This document shows positions 36,694 through 47,894 of a stretch of DNA of 64,000 nucleotides, piece after piece (positions within the stretch are counted from its first letter, which is position 1; each line of letters begins with the position of its first letter). Both the position numbers and the translations under genes were made by a program. The notes beneath the pieces were generated by a model. The model saw only the letters and a list, made by a program, of their open reading frames with translations. It was not told the origin of the DNA and searched no databases. The DNA is from Streptococcus sp. S1 (GTDB lineage: Bacteria > Bacillota > Bacilli > Lactobacillales > Streptococcaceae), in contig NZ_CP139418.1 in the NCBI RefSeq assembly GCF_034137685.1, positions 1,019,001 through 1,083,000 on the forward strand, in the 5' to 3' direction.

Positions 36694-36799
36694 ATCAATC
36701 AGAGAGAGCCAAAAGGTTCTCTCTTTGTTAGTTGAACTATTTGTTAAGATGCATTGAAAATCTATTTCGTTAGAAAATTGACTATTTTTAATTAATAAA

Positions 36800-38704
36800 T
36801 TATTGACGAGTCAATTTCCATTTGATTCCAACAGCACCTGCTAAGACAAGAATTCCTGAGAAGACGAGTCCAGATGCAACAACTTCACCTGTATTAGGAA
36901 GAAGTGTTTTGTGACCTCCACCATTGTTTTCACCATTGGAAGCTGGCGCACTTGGTGTCGTTGTAGTACCAGAATGTTCAGGTTTATTTGGATTTTCGGG
37001 TGTAGTCTTAGGTTCTACAGTAGTAGTTGTTGTATCTTCTTCACTACTATTGTGGTTTTCTGGTTCTTCTGGTGTTGTAGTCGCTTCGGTAGTCTTAGGT
37101 TCATCGGTAGTTGTTACCGTAGTCTTAGGCTCTTCAGAAGTAGTCGTAGGTTCATCAGTAGTTGCTACCGTAGTCTTAGGCTCATCAGTTGTAGTTGTGG
37201 GCTCTTGAGTCGTAGTAGTTGTAGTTGTGGTCTCTTGAGTAGTAGTAGTTGTGGTTGTAGGCTCTTGAGTCGTAGTGGTTGTGGTTGTAGGCTCTTGAGT
37301 CGTAGTGGTTGTGGTTGTAGGCTCTTGAGTCGTAGTGGTTGTGGTTGTAGGCTCTTGAGTCGTAGTGGTTGTGGTAGTTGGCTCTTGAGTCGTAGTAGTT
37401 GAGGTAGTTTGCTCTTGAGTCGTAGTAGTTGTAGTTGTAGGCTCTTGAGTCGTTGTGGTTGTAGTTGTGGTCTCTTGAGTCGTAGTAGTTGTGGTAGTCT
37501 GCTCTTGAGTTGTAGTAGTTGTAGTTGTAGGCTCTTGAGTCGTAGTAGTTGTAGTTGTAGGCTCTTGAGTCGTAGTGGTTGTAGTCTGCTCTTGAGTAGT
37601 AGTAGTTGTAGTTGTAGGCTCTTGAGTCGTTGTGGTTGTAGTCTGCTCTTGAGTTGTAGTAGTTATAGTTGTAGGCTCTTGAGTCGTAGTGGTAGTTGTA
37701 GTTGTTGATGTCTTATCACCATCCACACCACCGTTTGCATTAATATTTGCAACAGATGCATTTACTTCCTTGGCAACAACGGCTTGCTCACCTTTAACGT
37801 GATACCATACTTTAGTATTGTTCAAGAAATTTTTTTGATTTTCATTCTCTACTTTAGTCTGGTAAAAGATCAGGACACCAGTCTTATTGATTTCGTTTTG
37901 AGGAATAGTAACCGTAATTTTTCCTGCTGCATCAATTGTGAAAGTTGCTCCAGGAAAGTCTGCTAAGAAATCATCGATAGCAGTTGAGCCACCGTAATAT
38001 CCTGGTTTGTTACCTGTAGTAGTAATACTAAAACTATCTTTTACAAGTGAATGACCACCTTGGATGACATCTTCAACACGAACATCACCATCTACATCTA
38101 ATTTCATAGCATTAATGGTTAGTGTCCAAAGAATATGTTCAGGATCATTCGCGTGCATATCACCCGCTTTGAGATAGAATGGAGCGCTGTTAACACCAGT
38201 AGCCATTTTCTTAACGTTTAATTCTACTGTTCTAGCTCCACTAATAATAGTGAATTTCCCAACATGCTCCTTATCGGTTGCTGTATTGTTATGACCTTCA
38301 ATCTCAAACTCACCCCAACCTCGAATGTTTTGAAGGTTTTTGATGCCTTCATTGAAAGTAACTGTCGCAGATCCATCTGTAATGACCATGTCTCCAACGT
38401 AAGTTCCGTCGATGCTTAGGGGAATAGTCTTTTTAAATCCGACACCATAGACTGTTCCAGAACTAGTCCAATTAACTTTTAAGGTATCTCCTGGTTGAAT
38501 TTTTTGAGCATGCTCATCAAATGTAAACTTAACGGTTGTTTGTCCACCATCTGTGATTTCTTCGGACGAAACAGTTAGTGAGCTAATATTGTTGCTGACA
38601 TCTCCAGCTTTTACCATATCAGATTGCGACAATACGATGAATAATAGTGGTAAAAATACGATAAAGAAGACTTTGACAAGTCTACTTAGATTCATTTTTT
38701 TCAT
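36800..38704 (-). CDS. LPXTG-anchored MSCRAMM-like adhesin with Thr-rich repeats
   Basis: Surface protein of 634 residues. A signal peptide (MKKMNLSRLVKVFFIVFLPL onward, cut near VKAGD) precedes two immunoglobulin-like adhesin domains of the Cna/collagen-binding type: an SDR-like first domain (about 32-165, ending GWGEFEIEGHN) and a Collagen_bind-like second (about 170-315). A threonine-rich stalk of 17 QE-marked repeats follows, then TTDEPKTT repeats. LPNTG, a hydrophobic helix and KWKLTRQ form the sortase signal. The layout recalls S. mutans Cnm; collagen binding is inferred. ATG 38704 follows GGGAG by 6 nt, preferred over an upstream TTG. Confidence 0.9.
   Translation of the reverse strand: MKKMNLSRLVKVFFIVFLPLLFIVLSQSDMVKAGDVSNNISSLTVSSEEITDGGQTTVKFTFDEHAQKIQPGDTLKVNWTSSGTVYGVGFKKTIPLSIDGTYVGDMVITDGSATVTFNEGIKNLQNIRGWGEFEIEGHNNTATDKEHVGKFTIISGARTVELNVKKMATGVNSAPFYLKAGDMHANDPEHILWTLTINAMKLDVDGDVRVEDVIQGGHSLVKDSFSITTTGNKPGYYGGSTAIDDFLADFPGATFTIDAAGKITVTIPQNEINKTGVLIFYQTKVENENQKNFLNNTKVWYHVKGEQAVVAKEVNASVANINANGGVDGDKTSTTTTTTTTQEPTTITTTTQEQTTTTTTQEPTTTTTTTQEQTTTTTTQEPTTTTTTTQEPTTTTTTTQEQTTTTTTTQETTTTTTTTQEPTTTTTTTQEQTTSTTTTQEPTTTTTTTQEPTTTTTTTQEPTTTTTTTQEPTTTTTTTQEPTTTTTTTQETTTTTTTTQEPTTTTDEPKTTVATTDEPTTTSEEPKTTVTTTDEPKTTEATTTPEEPENHNSSEEDTTTTTVEPKTTPENPNKPEHSGTTTTPSAPASNGENNGGGHKTLLPNTGEVVASGLVFSGILVLAGAVGIKWKLTRQ
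37195..37705 (-). repeat. Tandem 30-bp (10-residue) Thr-rich repeats in the adhesin
   Basis: About 17 copies of a unit reading TTTTTTTQEP/Q/T, mostly 30 bp with several 27-bp units. Copies differ by a few synonymous changes and by the residue after QE. The near-identity at DNA level predicts copy-number change by slippage or recombination, altering stalk length. Dense threonine suggests O-glycosylation. Confidence 0.9.
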
Positions 38705-38947
38705 TCTCTTCTCCCAATTTGTCTCCAATTATTCAATCTATTTGTATGTCGTTTTAAAAGGACTTACAAATAGATGTATAATTTATAGGCTGTTTTTTCA
38801 GGACAACCAATAAAAATTCACCTCCTACTAGTCTAAACTCGAAAAGACACCCTGTAAAGTGAATTATATCACAAATTAGTACAGTTTTAAATATAAAAAT
38901 GTTTTATCTGTGAAATTTTAAGTGTTTTACAAAAATCAGATAAATGA
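38705..38947. other. Upstream region of the adhesin gene
   Basis: About 240 bp, AT-rich. On the minus strand TTGTCC followed by CCTATAAATTATACA (about 38775-38810) may be the adhesin promoter. No ORF or RNA gene is evident. Confidence 0.4.
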
Positions 38948-38980
38948 AAAAGGACTATTGTTTATTAAAATAGTCCTTTT
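38948..38980 (-). terminator. Terminator after gor
   Basis: AAAAGGACTATT pairs with AATAGTCCTTTT (12 bp); on the minus strand five T follow. Confidence 0.82.
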
Positions 38981-39012
38981 AGCTTAAAGTGTAACAACTT
39001 CAAGCTTATGTT

Positions 39013-40362
39013 TTATCTCATTGTCACAAATTCTTCAGATCCGGTTGGGTGAATGGCGACAGTTGCATCGAAATCGGCTTTTGTCGCTCCCATCTTGATA
39101 GCAACTGCAAATCCTTGGATCATTTCATCGACTCCGTAGCCAAGACCATGAAGGCCAACGACCCTTTCCTCGGGACCAGCAGTGATGAGTTTGAATTTTG
39201 CTTGCTGGCGGTGTTGGGTTACAGCAGTGTACATGGAAGCAAATTGAGAAGTATAGACTTTGATATTCTCTTTACCATAAGTTTGCTGGGCTTCTTCCTC
39301 TGTTAAGCCAACGGTTCCGATAGCAGGGTGAGAAAAGACAACGGTTGGAATGTTTGTATAATCCATTTTGAAATTGACTTTTCCATTGAATAGTCGTTCA
39401 GAAAGAGTGCGTCCAGCTTTAATAGCGACAGGAGTTAATTCTTTTTCTCCTGTAACATCCCCAAGAGCATAGATTCCTGGAATAACTGTATTCTGGTATT
39501 CATCCACTGCAATGAATCCTTTTTCATTTAAGGTGACGCCTGCAGCTTCTAGATTGAGATCCTGGACGTTTGGTTTTCGTCCTGTTGCCCAGATAACATG
39601 ATCTGCCACGTGGCTGGTCCTATCTTCAAAATAAATCTTCACACGACCGTCTGCTAATTTTTCAAGCTTCATGGGAACCTTATGTTTGTGAAGCGGAAGG
39701 TTTTGTTTTTCCATTTCTTCCATTAAGCCATCGACAATGTAGGAATCAAAACTGCGTAAAACCCGATCTTTTCGGATGAAGAGGTCTGTTTGGACTCCTA
39801 AATGGTGGAGCACACCAGCTAGTTCCACCGCGATGTAGCCAGCCCCAATAATGGCAACGGAACTTGGCAGTTCTTCCCAAGCAAAGACATCGTCAGAAGT
39901 TTCGCCAAATTCAGCTCCAGGAACAGAAGGAATATGAGGATGGGCTCCTGTCGCAATTACGATATGCTTGGCCTTAATGGTTTCTCCATTGACCTCAACC
40001 GTATGAGCATCTACAAAACGAGCACGTCCTTCAATTCGTTCAACCTCATTGCGTTTGAAACTGCCATCATAGGAATTACGGGAACGGTCAATATAGGCTT
40101 CGCGATTTTTTCTTAAGGTTGCAAAATCAAATCTTGTTTGTTCAGAAGTAAATCCATAGTCTGGTCCATAATCGCGAATAGCTTCTGCAATTTGTGCACC
40201 ATACCACATAATTTTTTTAGGCACACATCCTCTGTTGACACAGGTACCACCCAGTTGTTTTTCTTCAATGACGGCAGCCCGAGCTCCGTGCTCCCCAGCC
40301 CGGTTTATCGTAGCGATTCCTCCACTACCTCCACCGATTGAAATAATATCAAATTCTTTCAT
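39013..40362 (-). CDS. gor: Glutathione-disulfide reductase
   Basis: FAD- and NADPH-dependent flavoenzyme of 449 residues that keeps glutathione reduced, part of oxidative stress defence. The FAD site is [10 protein letters not shown] (about residues 7-16), the redox disulfide CVNRGC is in [13 protein letters not shown], the NADPH site is [13 protein letters not shown], and the dimer domain carries HPTGSEEF with the catalytic His-Glu pair. ATG 40362 has GGAGG 5 nt upstream; the in-frame TTG further up is that ribosome site itself. It is a single-gene unit. Confidence 0.95.
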   Translation of the reverse strand: MKEFDIISIGGGSGGIATINRAGEHGARAAVIEEKQLGGTCVNRGCVPKKIMWYGAQIAEAIRDYGPDYGFTSEQTRFDFATLRKNREAYIDRSRNSYDGSFKRNEVERIEGRARFVDAHTVEVNGETIKAKHIVIATGAHPHIPSVPGAEFGETSDDVFAWEELPSSVAIIGAGYIAVELAGVLHHLGVQTDLFIRKDRVLRSFDSYIVDGLMEEMEKQNLPLHKHKVPMKLEKLADGRVKIYFEDRTSHVADHVIWATGRKPNVQDLNLEAAGVTLNEKGFIAVDEYQNTVIPGIYALGDVTGEKELTPVAIKAGRTLSERLFNGKVNFKMDYTNIPTVVFSHPAIGTVGLTEEEAQQTYGKENIKVYTSQFASMYTAVTQHRQQAKFKLITAGPEERVVGLHGLGYGVDEMIQGFAVAIKMGATKADFDATVAIHPTGSEEFVTMR

Positions 40363-40541
40363 GTTTTCCTCCAAAATAGGATTTCAGTTTGATTGTAATA
40401 TCAACTGTTACAAAAGTCAAGGGTTTAGCATGTTAGCAAGCTTTAAAATTTCATTTTGTCGTGTCAATTTTAGATAGAAAAGTAAGGAAATGTGGTATAC
40501 TATGGTATAGAATAAAACGCTTTCTTTGATGGAGAAAAACG

Positions 40542-41699
40542 ATGAAGAAATTGAAAAAATGGCAACTATTTACAGCTGCAGGTGTAGCAATTGCGGTGAT
40601 TGGAACAGGAAGTGTGATGGTGTTTTCGCACCCAAGTACGCCTGATCAAGCAGTCACGAAAGAAACTCCAATGGTGCAAACGGTCAAGGATGGATCGATC
40701 GCTTCTTCGGTCTTGCTAACTGGAAAGGTCACTGCCAACCAGGAACAGTATGTCTATTTTGATGGAACCAAAGGGGATTTGCAGTCGATTTTGGTCAATG
40801 TAGGAGATCAAGTAACGGCTGGTCAGCCAATTGTTCAGTATAGCAGTACGGAGGCCCAAACAGCTTACGATGCAGCCGTTCGTGCTGTCAATAAGGCGGA
40901 TCGTCAGCTAAATGATTTGCTGACAAATGGTGTGACTATTGATACCACAGGGGATGAAGAAGCAGATGCCAAGTTAGCTTCACAGACCCAACGAACAGTC
41001 GATTCTCAAGCTAGCGATTTACGAGATGCCTTGTCTGATGCGGTTGATAATATGAACAAGGCTAAGGCTCTTCTGGATGCGACAACCGTAAAAAGTAATA
41101 CAAATGGTACCGTAGTCGAAGTCAATAAAGATGTTTCAAAATCGACTACAGGGACCAACCAAACTCTGGTTCACATTGTGAGCAACGGAAATTTACAAGT
41201 TAAAGGGGAATTGTCTGAATACAATTTGGCCAATATCTCTGAAGGTCAGGAAGTGATTCTCACTTCCAAAGTCTATCCGGATAAAACCTGGACAGGAAAA
41301 ATTTCTTATGTAGCCAACTATCCGACTGACGCTGGTCAAGCAGGTGCTAATGCAGCAGGTGGAACACAAGGAAGCGGTGGTGCCAAGTACCCATTCACAG
41401 TGGATATTACCAGTGAGATTGGGGAACTCAAACAAGGCTTTTCTGTTAATATTGAAGTCAAAAGTTCTACTCAACATCCTCTTGTTCCCGTGACAAGTGT
41501 CATGGCTGATGGGGATACAAGTTATGTATGGACGGTCGAAAATGGCAAGGCTAAGAAAGTAAAAGTAACGCTTGGTAACGCCGATGCTGAAAACCAGGAA
41601 ATCTTGTCAGGCTTGAAGAAAGATGCTCAAGTTATTGTGAATCCTAATGAGAAACTGGAAGATGGAAAAGAGATCGGAAAATATGACAAAATTGATTGA
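40542..41699 (+). CDS. MacA/HlyD-like adaptor subunit of ABC exporter
   Basis: Membrane-fusion-type protein of 385 residues with one N-terminal helix (LFTAAGVAIAVIGTGSVMVF). A lipoyl-like domain (NVGDQVTAGQPIVQYSS, later TVVEVNKDVSK), a helical hairpin (residues about 105-180) and beta-barrel domains (LQVKGELSEYNLANISEGQ) follow. It matches pneumococcal Spr0693, part of the Spr0693-0695 MacAB-like exporter linked to antimicrobial peptide and bacitracin resistance. GGAG precedes the ATG. Its 3' end overlaps the ATPase gene by 17 bp. Confidence 0.88.
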   Translation: MKKLKKWQLFTAAGVAIAVIGTGSVMVFSHPSTPDQAVTKETPMVQTVKDGSIASSVLLTGKVTANQEQYVYFDGTKGDLQSILVNVGDQVTAGQPIVQYSSTEAQTAYDAAVRAVNKADRQLNDLLTNGVTIDTTGDEEADAKLASQTQRTVDSQASDLRDALSDAVDNMNKAKALLDATTVKSNTNGTVVEVNKDVSKSTTGTNQTLVHIVSNGNLQVKGELSEYNLANISEGQEVILTSKVYPDKTWTGKISYVANYPTDAGQAGANAAGGTQGSGGAKYPFTVDITSEIGELKQGFSVNIEVKSSTQHPLVPVTSVMADGDTSYVWTVENGKAKKVKVTLGNADAENQEILSGLKKDAQVIVNPNEKLEDGKEIGKYDKID

Positions 41700-42378
41700 A
41701 CTAAAAGGAATCAATAAAACCTATAAAAATGGGGATCAGGAACTTCGTGTCTTAAAAGATATCGATTTAGAAGTCGAAGAGGGAGAATTTGTAGCCATTA
41801 TGGGTCCATCTGGCTCAGGAAAATCAACCTTGATGAACGTCATTGGCTTGTTGGATCGGCCGACCAGTGGAGAGTATTTCCTAGAAGGTCAGGAGGTTGG
41901 AAATCTCAGTGAGAAAAAATTAGCACGTGTTCGAAATGAACAGATCGGTTTTGTCTTTCAACAATTCTTTCTTCTCTCCAAGCTCAATGCCTTTCAAAAT
42001 GTAGAACTGCCTCTCATTTATGCGGGAGTTCATCCTGCTAAACGGAGGGAATTAGCTGAGCAGTACCTTGAAAAGGTGGAGCTCCATTCTCGCATGCACC
42101 ATTTGCCTTCAGAACTCTCAGGAGGTCAAAAACAGCGGGTTGCGATTGCTCGAGCTCTTGTCAATCAGCCAGCCATCGTCTTAGCAGATGAGCCGACTGG
42201 AGCCCTAGACACCAAGACGGGGGAGCAAATAATGGACTTGTTAACCAAGCTAAACCAGGAAGGAAAAACCATTATCATGGTTACACACGAGCCAGAAATT
42301 GCAGCCTTTGCGCATCGTCGCATCGTCATTCGTGATGGAGTGATCTCCTCAGATAGCAAGCTGGAAAGGGGGACCTAA
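41683..42378 (+). CDS. MacB-type ABC exporter, ATPase subunit
   Basis: ATP-binding subunit of 231 residues of the LolD/MacB type. Walker A is GPSGSGKST (about residues 39-47), the signature is LSGGQKQRVAIARAL, Walker B is IVLADEPTGALD, and the switch histidine is in MVTHEPEIA. The start MTKLIELKGINKTYKNG at 41683 is chosen over an earlier ATG within the adaptor gene because it is the normal ABC start. It couples to the permease by TAATG. Confidence 0.93.
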   Translation: MTKLIELKGINKTYKNGDQELRVLKDIDLEVEEGEFVAIMGPSGSGKSTLMNVIGLLDRPTSGEYFLEGQEVGNLSEKKLARVRNEQIGFVFQQFFLLSKLNAFQNVELPLIYAGVHPAKRRELAEQYLEKVELHSRMHHLPSELSGGQKQRVAIARALVNQPAIVLADEPTGALDTKTGEQIMDLLTKLNQEGKTIIMVTHEPEIAAFAHRRIVIRDGVISSDSKLERGT

Positions 42379-43715
42379 TGCAAAATTGGAAATTTGCGAT
42401 CAGCTCGATTCTGAGCCATAAATTACGGTCTTTCTTGACCATGGTGGGGATCATTATTGGGGTTGCTTCTGTCGTTGTCATCATGGCTCTGGGAGATGGT
42501 ATGAAGGCTGGTGTCACCAAGACCTTCACCAAGGACCAAGAGTATGTACAAATCTCTTATTCTCCGAACAAGAGTGGCTATGTGACAGGAATCAATATTG
42601 GCCCTTCTGAGGATACAGGAGAAGGTGGAGGCGAAAGTGGCCCTGCAGCTGAAGACCGAGGGATGGCTGCTCCATCGGATATCGATGGGGAAAACGCTGA
42701 AGATATTGATGGTCAAGTTCAAGAAGCACCACCAGTTGTGCAAGAATCTTGGGTTAAGGAATTAACCAAGATTCAAGGAATTGATGGTTACTATGTTGGC
42801 AATACCTCCAATGCAACCATTGCTTTTCAAAAGAAAAAAGCAGAAGGGGTAAACATCCAAGGGGTAAATGAAACCTATTTTTCTGTCAAAAAGGTTGAGC
42901 TCTTATCTGGACGAAAATTAACCCCTTCAGACTATAGTAATTTTTCACGGGTGGTGCTTCTGGATGAAGGCTTAGCTCAACAATTATTTGGAACGGAGAA
43001 TCCACTGAATCAGGTGGTCTCTGTTGGGGATAACAATTATCGCGTCGTTGGTATTTTCAAGGATCCAAATGCAGGGACAGCCCTCTATGGAGCTTCTTCA
43101 GGTGGCAGTGCCTTGATGGCAAATACTCAGCTGGCCTCTGAATTTGGAACGGATGAAATTCAAAATATTGTCGTCCATGTGCCAAATGTGAAGCAGATTA
43201 AAACCGTTGGGATTGAGGCTGCTCAAAAGTTAACAGAACTTTCAGGTGTTCGCCAAGGAGAATTTCAAATCTTTAATTTGGATAGTATCCTAGAGGAAAC
43301 CAACAAAGTAGTGGGAATTATGACGACAGTGATTGGTGCCATTGCAGGGATTTCCCTCTTAGTTGGTGGGATTGGAGTCATGAATATCATGTTGGTTTCT
43401 GTCACCGAGCGGACGAGAGAAATTGGTCTTCGCAAAGCATTGGGAGCAACTCGGGGTAAGATTTTGGTTCAATTTTTGATTGAGTCGATGGTTTTGACCA
43501 TCATTGGAGGTCTGATTGGACTTGGACTTGCTTATGGGGTGAATAGCTTGATTACTACACTCGCGGCAGCCTCCCTAGAAGGACCACCGATTATTTCCTT
43601 AAATGTCGCCATCGGCAGTATTATTTTCTCTGCTTTTGTAGGCATCATCTTTGGAATTTTACCAGCGAATAAGGCTTCTAAGTTAAATCCGATCGAAGCA
43701 CTGCGTTATGAATAA
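42378..43715 (+). CDS. MacB-type ABC exporter, permease subunit
   Basis: Permease of 445 residues with the MacB topology: one N-terminal helix (SFLTMVGIIIGVASVVVIMA), a large extracellular domain (about residues 45-300), and three C-terminal helices (MTTVIGAIAGISLLVGGIGV; LIESMVLTIIGGLIGLGLAY; IIFSAFVGIIFGILPA). TERTREIGLRKALGA is the FtsX-family coupling motif. A Gly/Glu/Asp-rich insert (TGEGGGESGPAAEDRG) lies in the extracellular part. It completes the three-gene exporter operon. Confidence 0.92.
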   Translation: MQNWKFAISSILSHKLRSFLTMVGIIIGVASVVVIMALGDGMKAGVTKTFTKDQEYVQISYSPNKSGYVTGINIGPSEDTGEGGGESGPAAEDRGMAAPSDIDGENAEDIDGQVQEAPPVVQESWVKELTKIQGIDGYYVGNTSNATIAFQKKKAEGVNIQGVNETYFSVKKVELLSGRKLTPSDYSNFSRVVLLDEGLAQQLFGTENPLNQVVSVGDNNYRVVGIFKDPNAGTALYGASSGGSALMANTQLASEFGTDEIQNIVVHVPNVKQIKTVGIEAAQKLTELSGVRQGEFQIFNLDSILEETNKVVGIMTTVIGAIAGISLLVGGIGVMNIMLVSVTERTREIGLRKALGATRGKILVQFLIESMVLTIIGGLIGLGLAYGVNSLITTLAAASLEGPPIISLNVAIGSIIFSAFVGIIFGILPANKASKLNPIEALRYE

Positions 43716-43721
43716 AAAAAT

Positions 43722-43769
43722 AGGAGCGTGTCAGGATGAATGGTTCAAGATTCTCCACGCTCCTTTTTG
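43722..43769 (+). terminator. Terminator of the MacAB-like operon
   Basis: AGGAGCGTG pairs with CACGCTCCT across a 25-base loop, then TTTTT. Confidence 0.8.
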
Positions 43770-43772
43770 ATG

Positions 43773-45477
<1,705 letters not shown>

Positions 45478-45485
45478 GCTAAAAG

Positions 45486-45516
45486 AAAACACTGATCGCA
45501 AGATCAGTGTTTTTTA
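45486..45516. terminator. Bidirectional terminator after lysS
   Basis: AAAACACTGATC-GCAA-GATCAGTGTTTT plus T run; its right edge touches the stop of the converging phosphatase gene. Confidence 0.92.
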
Positions 45517-46137
45517 GTCTTCCATATAAGAAGTGTCGTTCCAAGTGTCTAAGTGATAGTGCTCAAAATCATCTGTTGTCAAAATCGTCACGCTGGCATT
45601 GTCTAGTCCGCCATTTTTGCGGAGTTCTCCTGTTTCATAACCAAGCAAGGTTCGAATAGAAGCTGTCAAATTAGCTCCGTGTCCAACGATGAGAACGGTA
45701 TCGAGCTCTTTTCCGTTCAAGTTTTTTACAAAATCACAGGTACGTTTGGTCGTTTCATAGACAGATTCTGCATCAAAGATTTCATTTTGAAAGCATGCTA
45801 AGTTATGCCGAAACGCAGCCATTTGTTGGGGATAGATAGCCGAAATGGTAGAAATTTTAGCTCCTTCTAGTTTTCCCAAATTCCACTCACGAAGAGCAGA
45901 TGTTACTTGTAATTTTAGAGGTATCTCCAATTGATCGAGGATGATCTGTGCGGTATGGACTGCCCGTGGCAGATCACTTGCAAAGACTGCATCAAAAGGA
46001 ACAGTAGCTAGATGCTTTCCTAATTTTTCAAGCTGATGAATGGAGGCTGGCAACAACGGAGAATCGCCATTTGATCCTTGAAAACGTCCCTCTTCATTCC
46101 ATTCTGTCCGTCCGTGTCGAATAAAATATAGTTTCAC
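45514..46137 (-). CDS. Histidine phosphatase (phosphoglycerate mutase-like)
   Basis: Protein of 207 residues with the histidine phosphatase motif LYFIRHGRTEWNEEGRFQG, catalytic H at residue 7, and the second catalytic region VLIVGHGANL. Family members act on phosphosugars or other phosphoesters; the substrate is unknown. The start is GTG 46137 with AAGGAGA 7 nt upstream; reading from the farther frame start lacks a ribosome site. It lies 22 bp after ybaK and is likely co-transcribed. Confidence 0.85.
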   Translation of the reverse strand: MKLYFIRHGRTEWNEEGRFQGSNGDSPLLPASIHQLEKLGKHLATVPFDAVFASDLPRAVHTAQIILDQLEIPLKLQVTSALREWNLGKLEGAKISTISAIYPQQMAAFRHNLACFQNEIFDAESVYETTKRTCDFVKNLNGKELDTVLIVGHGANLTASIRTLLGYETGELRKNGGLDNASVTILTTDDFEHYHLDTWNDTSYMED

Positions 46138-46159
46138 GATCTTGTCTCCTTCTCCATCT

Positions 46160-46633
46160 TTATTCCAAAATATCAGCAAAAGTCGCCTTGACGAAGTCTG
46201 CTAGAAGTTGTGGTTTGATTTGAATACTATGGCCAATTTCCCCAGCAGATACGATCATGGTTTCTAACTGAAGGGCTGATTTATCAATAAAGATAGGAAA
46301 AGAATGCTTTTGATGAATGCCCACTGGATTATTGGCACCATGAATATAACCCGTTGTTTTTTCAAGATCTTTCTGAGGAATCATAGCCACTTTCTTATTC
46401 CCCGATAATTTGGCTAACTTTTTTTCTGATAAATGCTCTGTAATAGGAATGATCCCAATCACGGGACCCGTTTTATCCCCTTTGAGAGCTAGGGTTTTGA
46501 AAATAGTAGAGCGATCAATTCCTTCTGGTAAGATCCCTTCTAAAGCGTTGATTTGTAAGCCTATGTGCTCAATTTTTGCTTTCGTCAAGATCTGCTCGAC
46601 CAAGGTTTTTTTCACTTTATTTTTTTTTGCCAC
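46160..46633 (-). CDS. ybaK: Cys-tRNA(Pro) deacylase YbaK/EbsC
   Basis: Trans-editing protein of 157 residues of the YbaK/ProX fold that hydrolyses mischarged Cys-tRNA(Pro). Family features are KTLALKGDKTGPVIGIIPI, LSEKKLAKLSGNKKVAMI and YIHGANNPVGIHQK. AAAAGGAGAAAG precedes the ATG. The downstream phosphatase gene follows closely. Confidence 0.92.
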   Translation of the reverse strand: MAKKNKVKKTLVEQILTKAKIEHIGLQINALEGILPEGIDRSTIFKTLALKGDKTGPVIGIIPITEHLSEKKLAKLSGNKKVAMIPQKDLEKTTGYIHGANNPVGIHQKHSFPIFIDKSALQLETMIVSAGEIGHSIQIKPQLLADFVKATFADILE

Positions 46634-46728
46634 GGCTTTCTCCTTTTCTCTTTTTCTCTACAAAATCAGATTTCACTAGACCATTATAACATATAATAGC
46701 GACAATATTGCCTTCTCCTTAAAAATAG

Positions 46729-46769
46729 AAAACAGCAGAAAAAGTGAAGATCACTTGATCTGCTGTTTT
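46729..46769 (-). terminator. Terminator after the GH25 gene
   Basis: AAAACAGCAGA pairs with TCTGCTGTTTT and an inner hairpin AAGTGA/TCACTT fills the loop. Confidence 0.82.
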
Positions 46770-46773
46770 AAGG

Positions 46774-47646
46774 CTATGAGGAAGAGCCATCTTTTTGTAC
46801 CTTGAATAGTTTCCGATAAATCGCTTCTTGGTCTTGCGTCGGAACAATTTGGTTGAGATCCAAGTAGTGTGAGAATCCATTTAATTGCCCTTGAGAGGTA
46901 TATTGATGCAAGTCGTATTCCGTGTTGGTATCTGGCGCGGCATTATAGTAGCCATCATCAAATCCATAAGTAGGAATCCAAAGAGCCGTAAATTTATCAG
47001 TGGAGATACTATGTTCTTCCATGAAGTAGGTTCAGATATAGAGTCCAATATTTTTTGCACCCAAAGCTTGTAGTTTTGCTCGGAAAGCTTCAACACCTGC
47101 GTTCATATCCTTCATGGTTTTTTCCTCAACGTCTAACCAATAGTAAGTCGGTTTGTAAGGAGAAGCAGCCTTGTAAAATTCTTCTGCTTCTTTTTCCATT
47201 TCTTTTTTATCCTTAGCAGCGACATAAGCATAGACTGCGACAGGGATATTTCGTTTTTGGAATTCTTGGATATGGGTTTTATAAGATTTATCCAGACCAT
47301 TTAAGTAGGTTGCCGCATTTTCCTTTTTAGCTTGAGCCCCGCTATGGACACGAACGATCACACCACCTACATTTCTGGAGAGGATATCGTAATCAATTTC
47401 GCTTGGCAATTGCCAGCCTGAGATATCAATGATCGGGCGGCCAACTAGTTCTGGATTGATGTCTTCTTTTTTAGAAGAAGAGCTTGCAGTGGTTGTTTTT
47501 CGAGGTGTATTGGAGTTCGGAATCGTTTGTGTTGTTTCTTGTTGCTCTCTTGCTTGCATATCAGCAATCGTTCGTGAAAGAACGAGAAAAGAAATGAAAC
47601 CGATAAAAAAGACTAAGAGAACAACGGGTTTTATCCTTTTTCTCAT
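46774..47646 (-). pseudogene. GH25 lysozyme-family gene interrupted by one in-frame TGA
   Basis: Membrane-anchored lysozyme of about 290 residues. It has an N-terminal helix (VVLLVFFIGFISFLVL), a Ser/Thr-rich linker, and a GH25 barrel with PIIDISGWQ and the catalytic-type DVEE in YYWLDVEEKT. The frame from ATG 47646 stops after GLYI at TGA 47032-47034. The same frame then reads TYFMEEHSIS and runs uninterrupted to 46774, which is the natural end of the domain. A GGA glycine codon would restore GLYIGTYF, so a single G-to-T change explains the break. The truncated 204-residue product lacks the last barrel strands. Confidence 0.88.
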
Positions 47647-47894
47647 ACAAAATCATTTTACCGTAAATAAAACGAAAAGGCAAAACTTAATGCTTAAAAG
47701 ATCACGATTTCAGCCATTGTTTTCAAAAAAAAGGAATCTTTTCATCAAAAAAGGATAAAAATATATGAAAATAAGAAGAATCATTAGAATATTTCTTGAA
47801 AATGGGGAAGAAGCCGAATCTTTTCTAGCCTTTCCTTGGTTTTGCTTCTTAAAAATGATATAATGGAGGTTGAACATTAGGAATATGGTGAATT
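47647..47894. other. Intergenic region before ftsW
   Basis: No gene seen. A -10 TATAAT at 47859-47864 (ATGATATAATGG) is the likely ftsW promoter. Confidence 0.5.

Noticed and set aside
36911..37708. Long plus-strand frames rich in Ser, Cys, Arg and Leu across the adhesin repeats
   Set aside because: They are antisense shadows of the Thr-rich repeat codons, with no start signals; the minus-strand LPXTG gene explains the region.
40502..40530. Possible cre site (ACGCTTTC) before the MacA-like gene
   Set aside because: Three fixed positions of the consensus mismatch.
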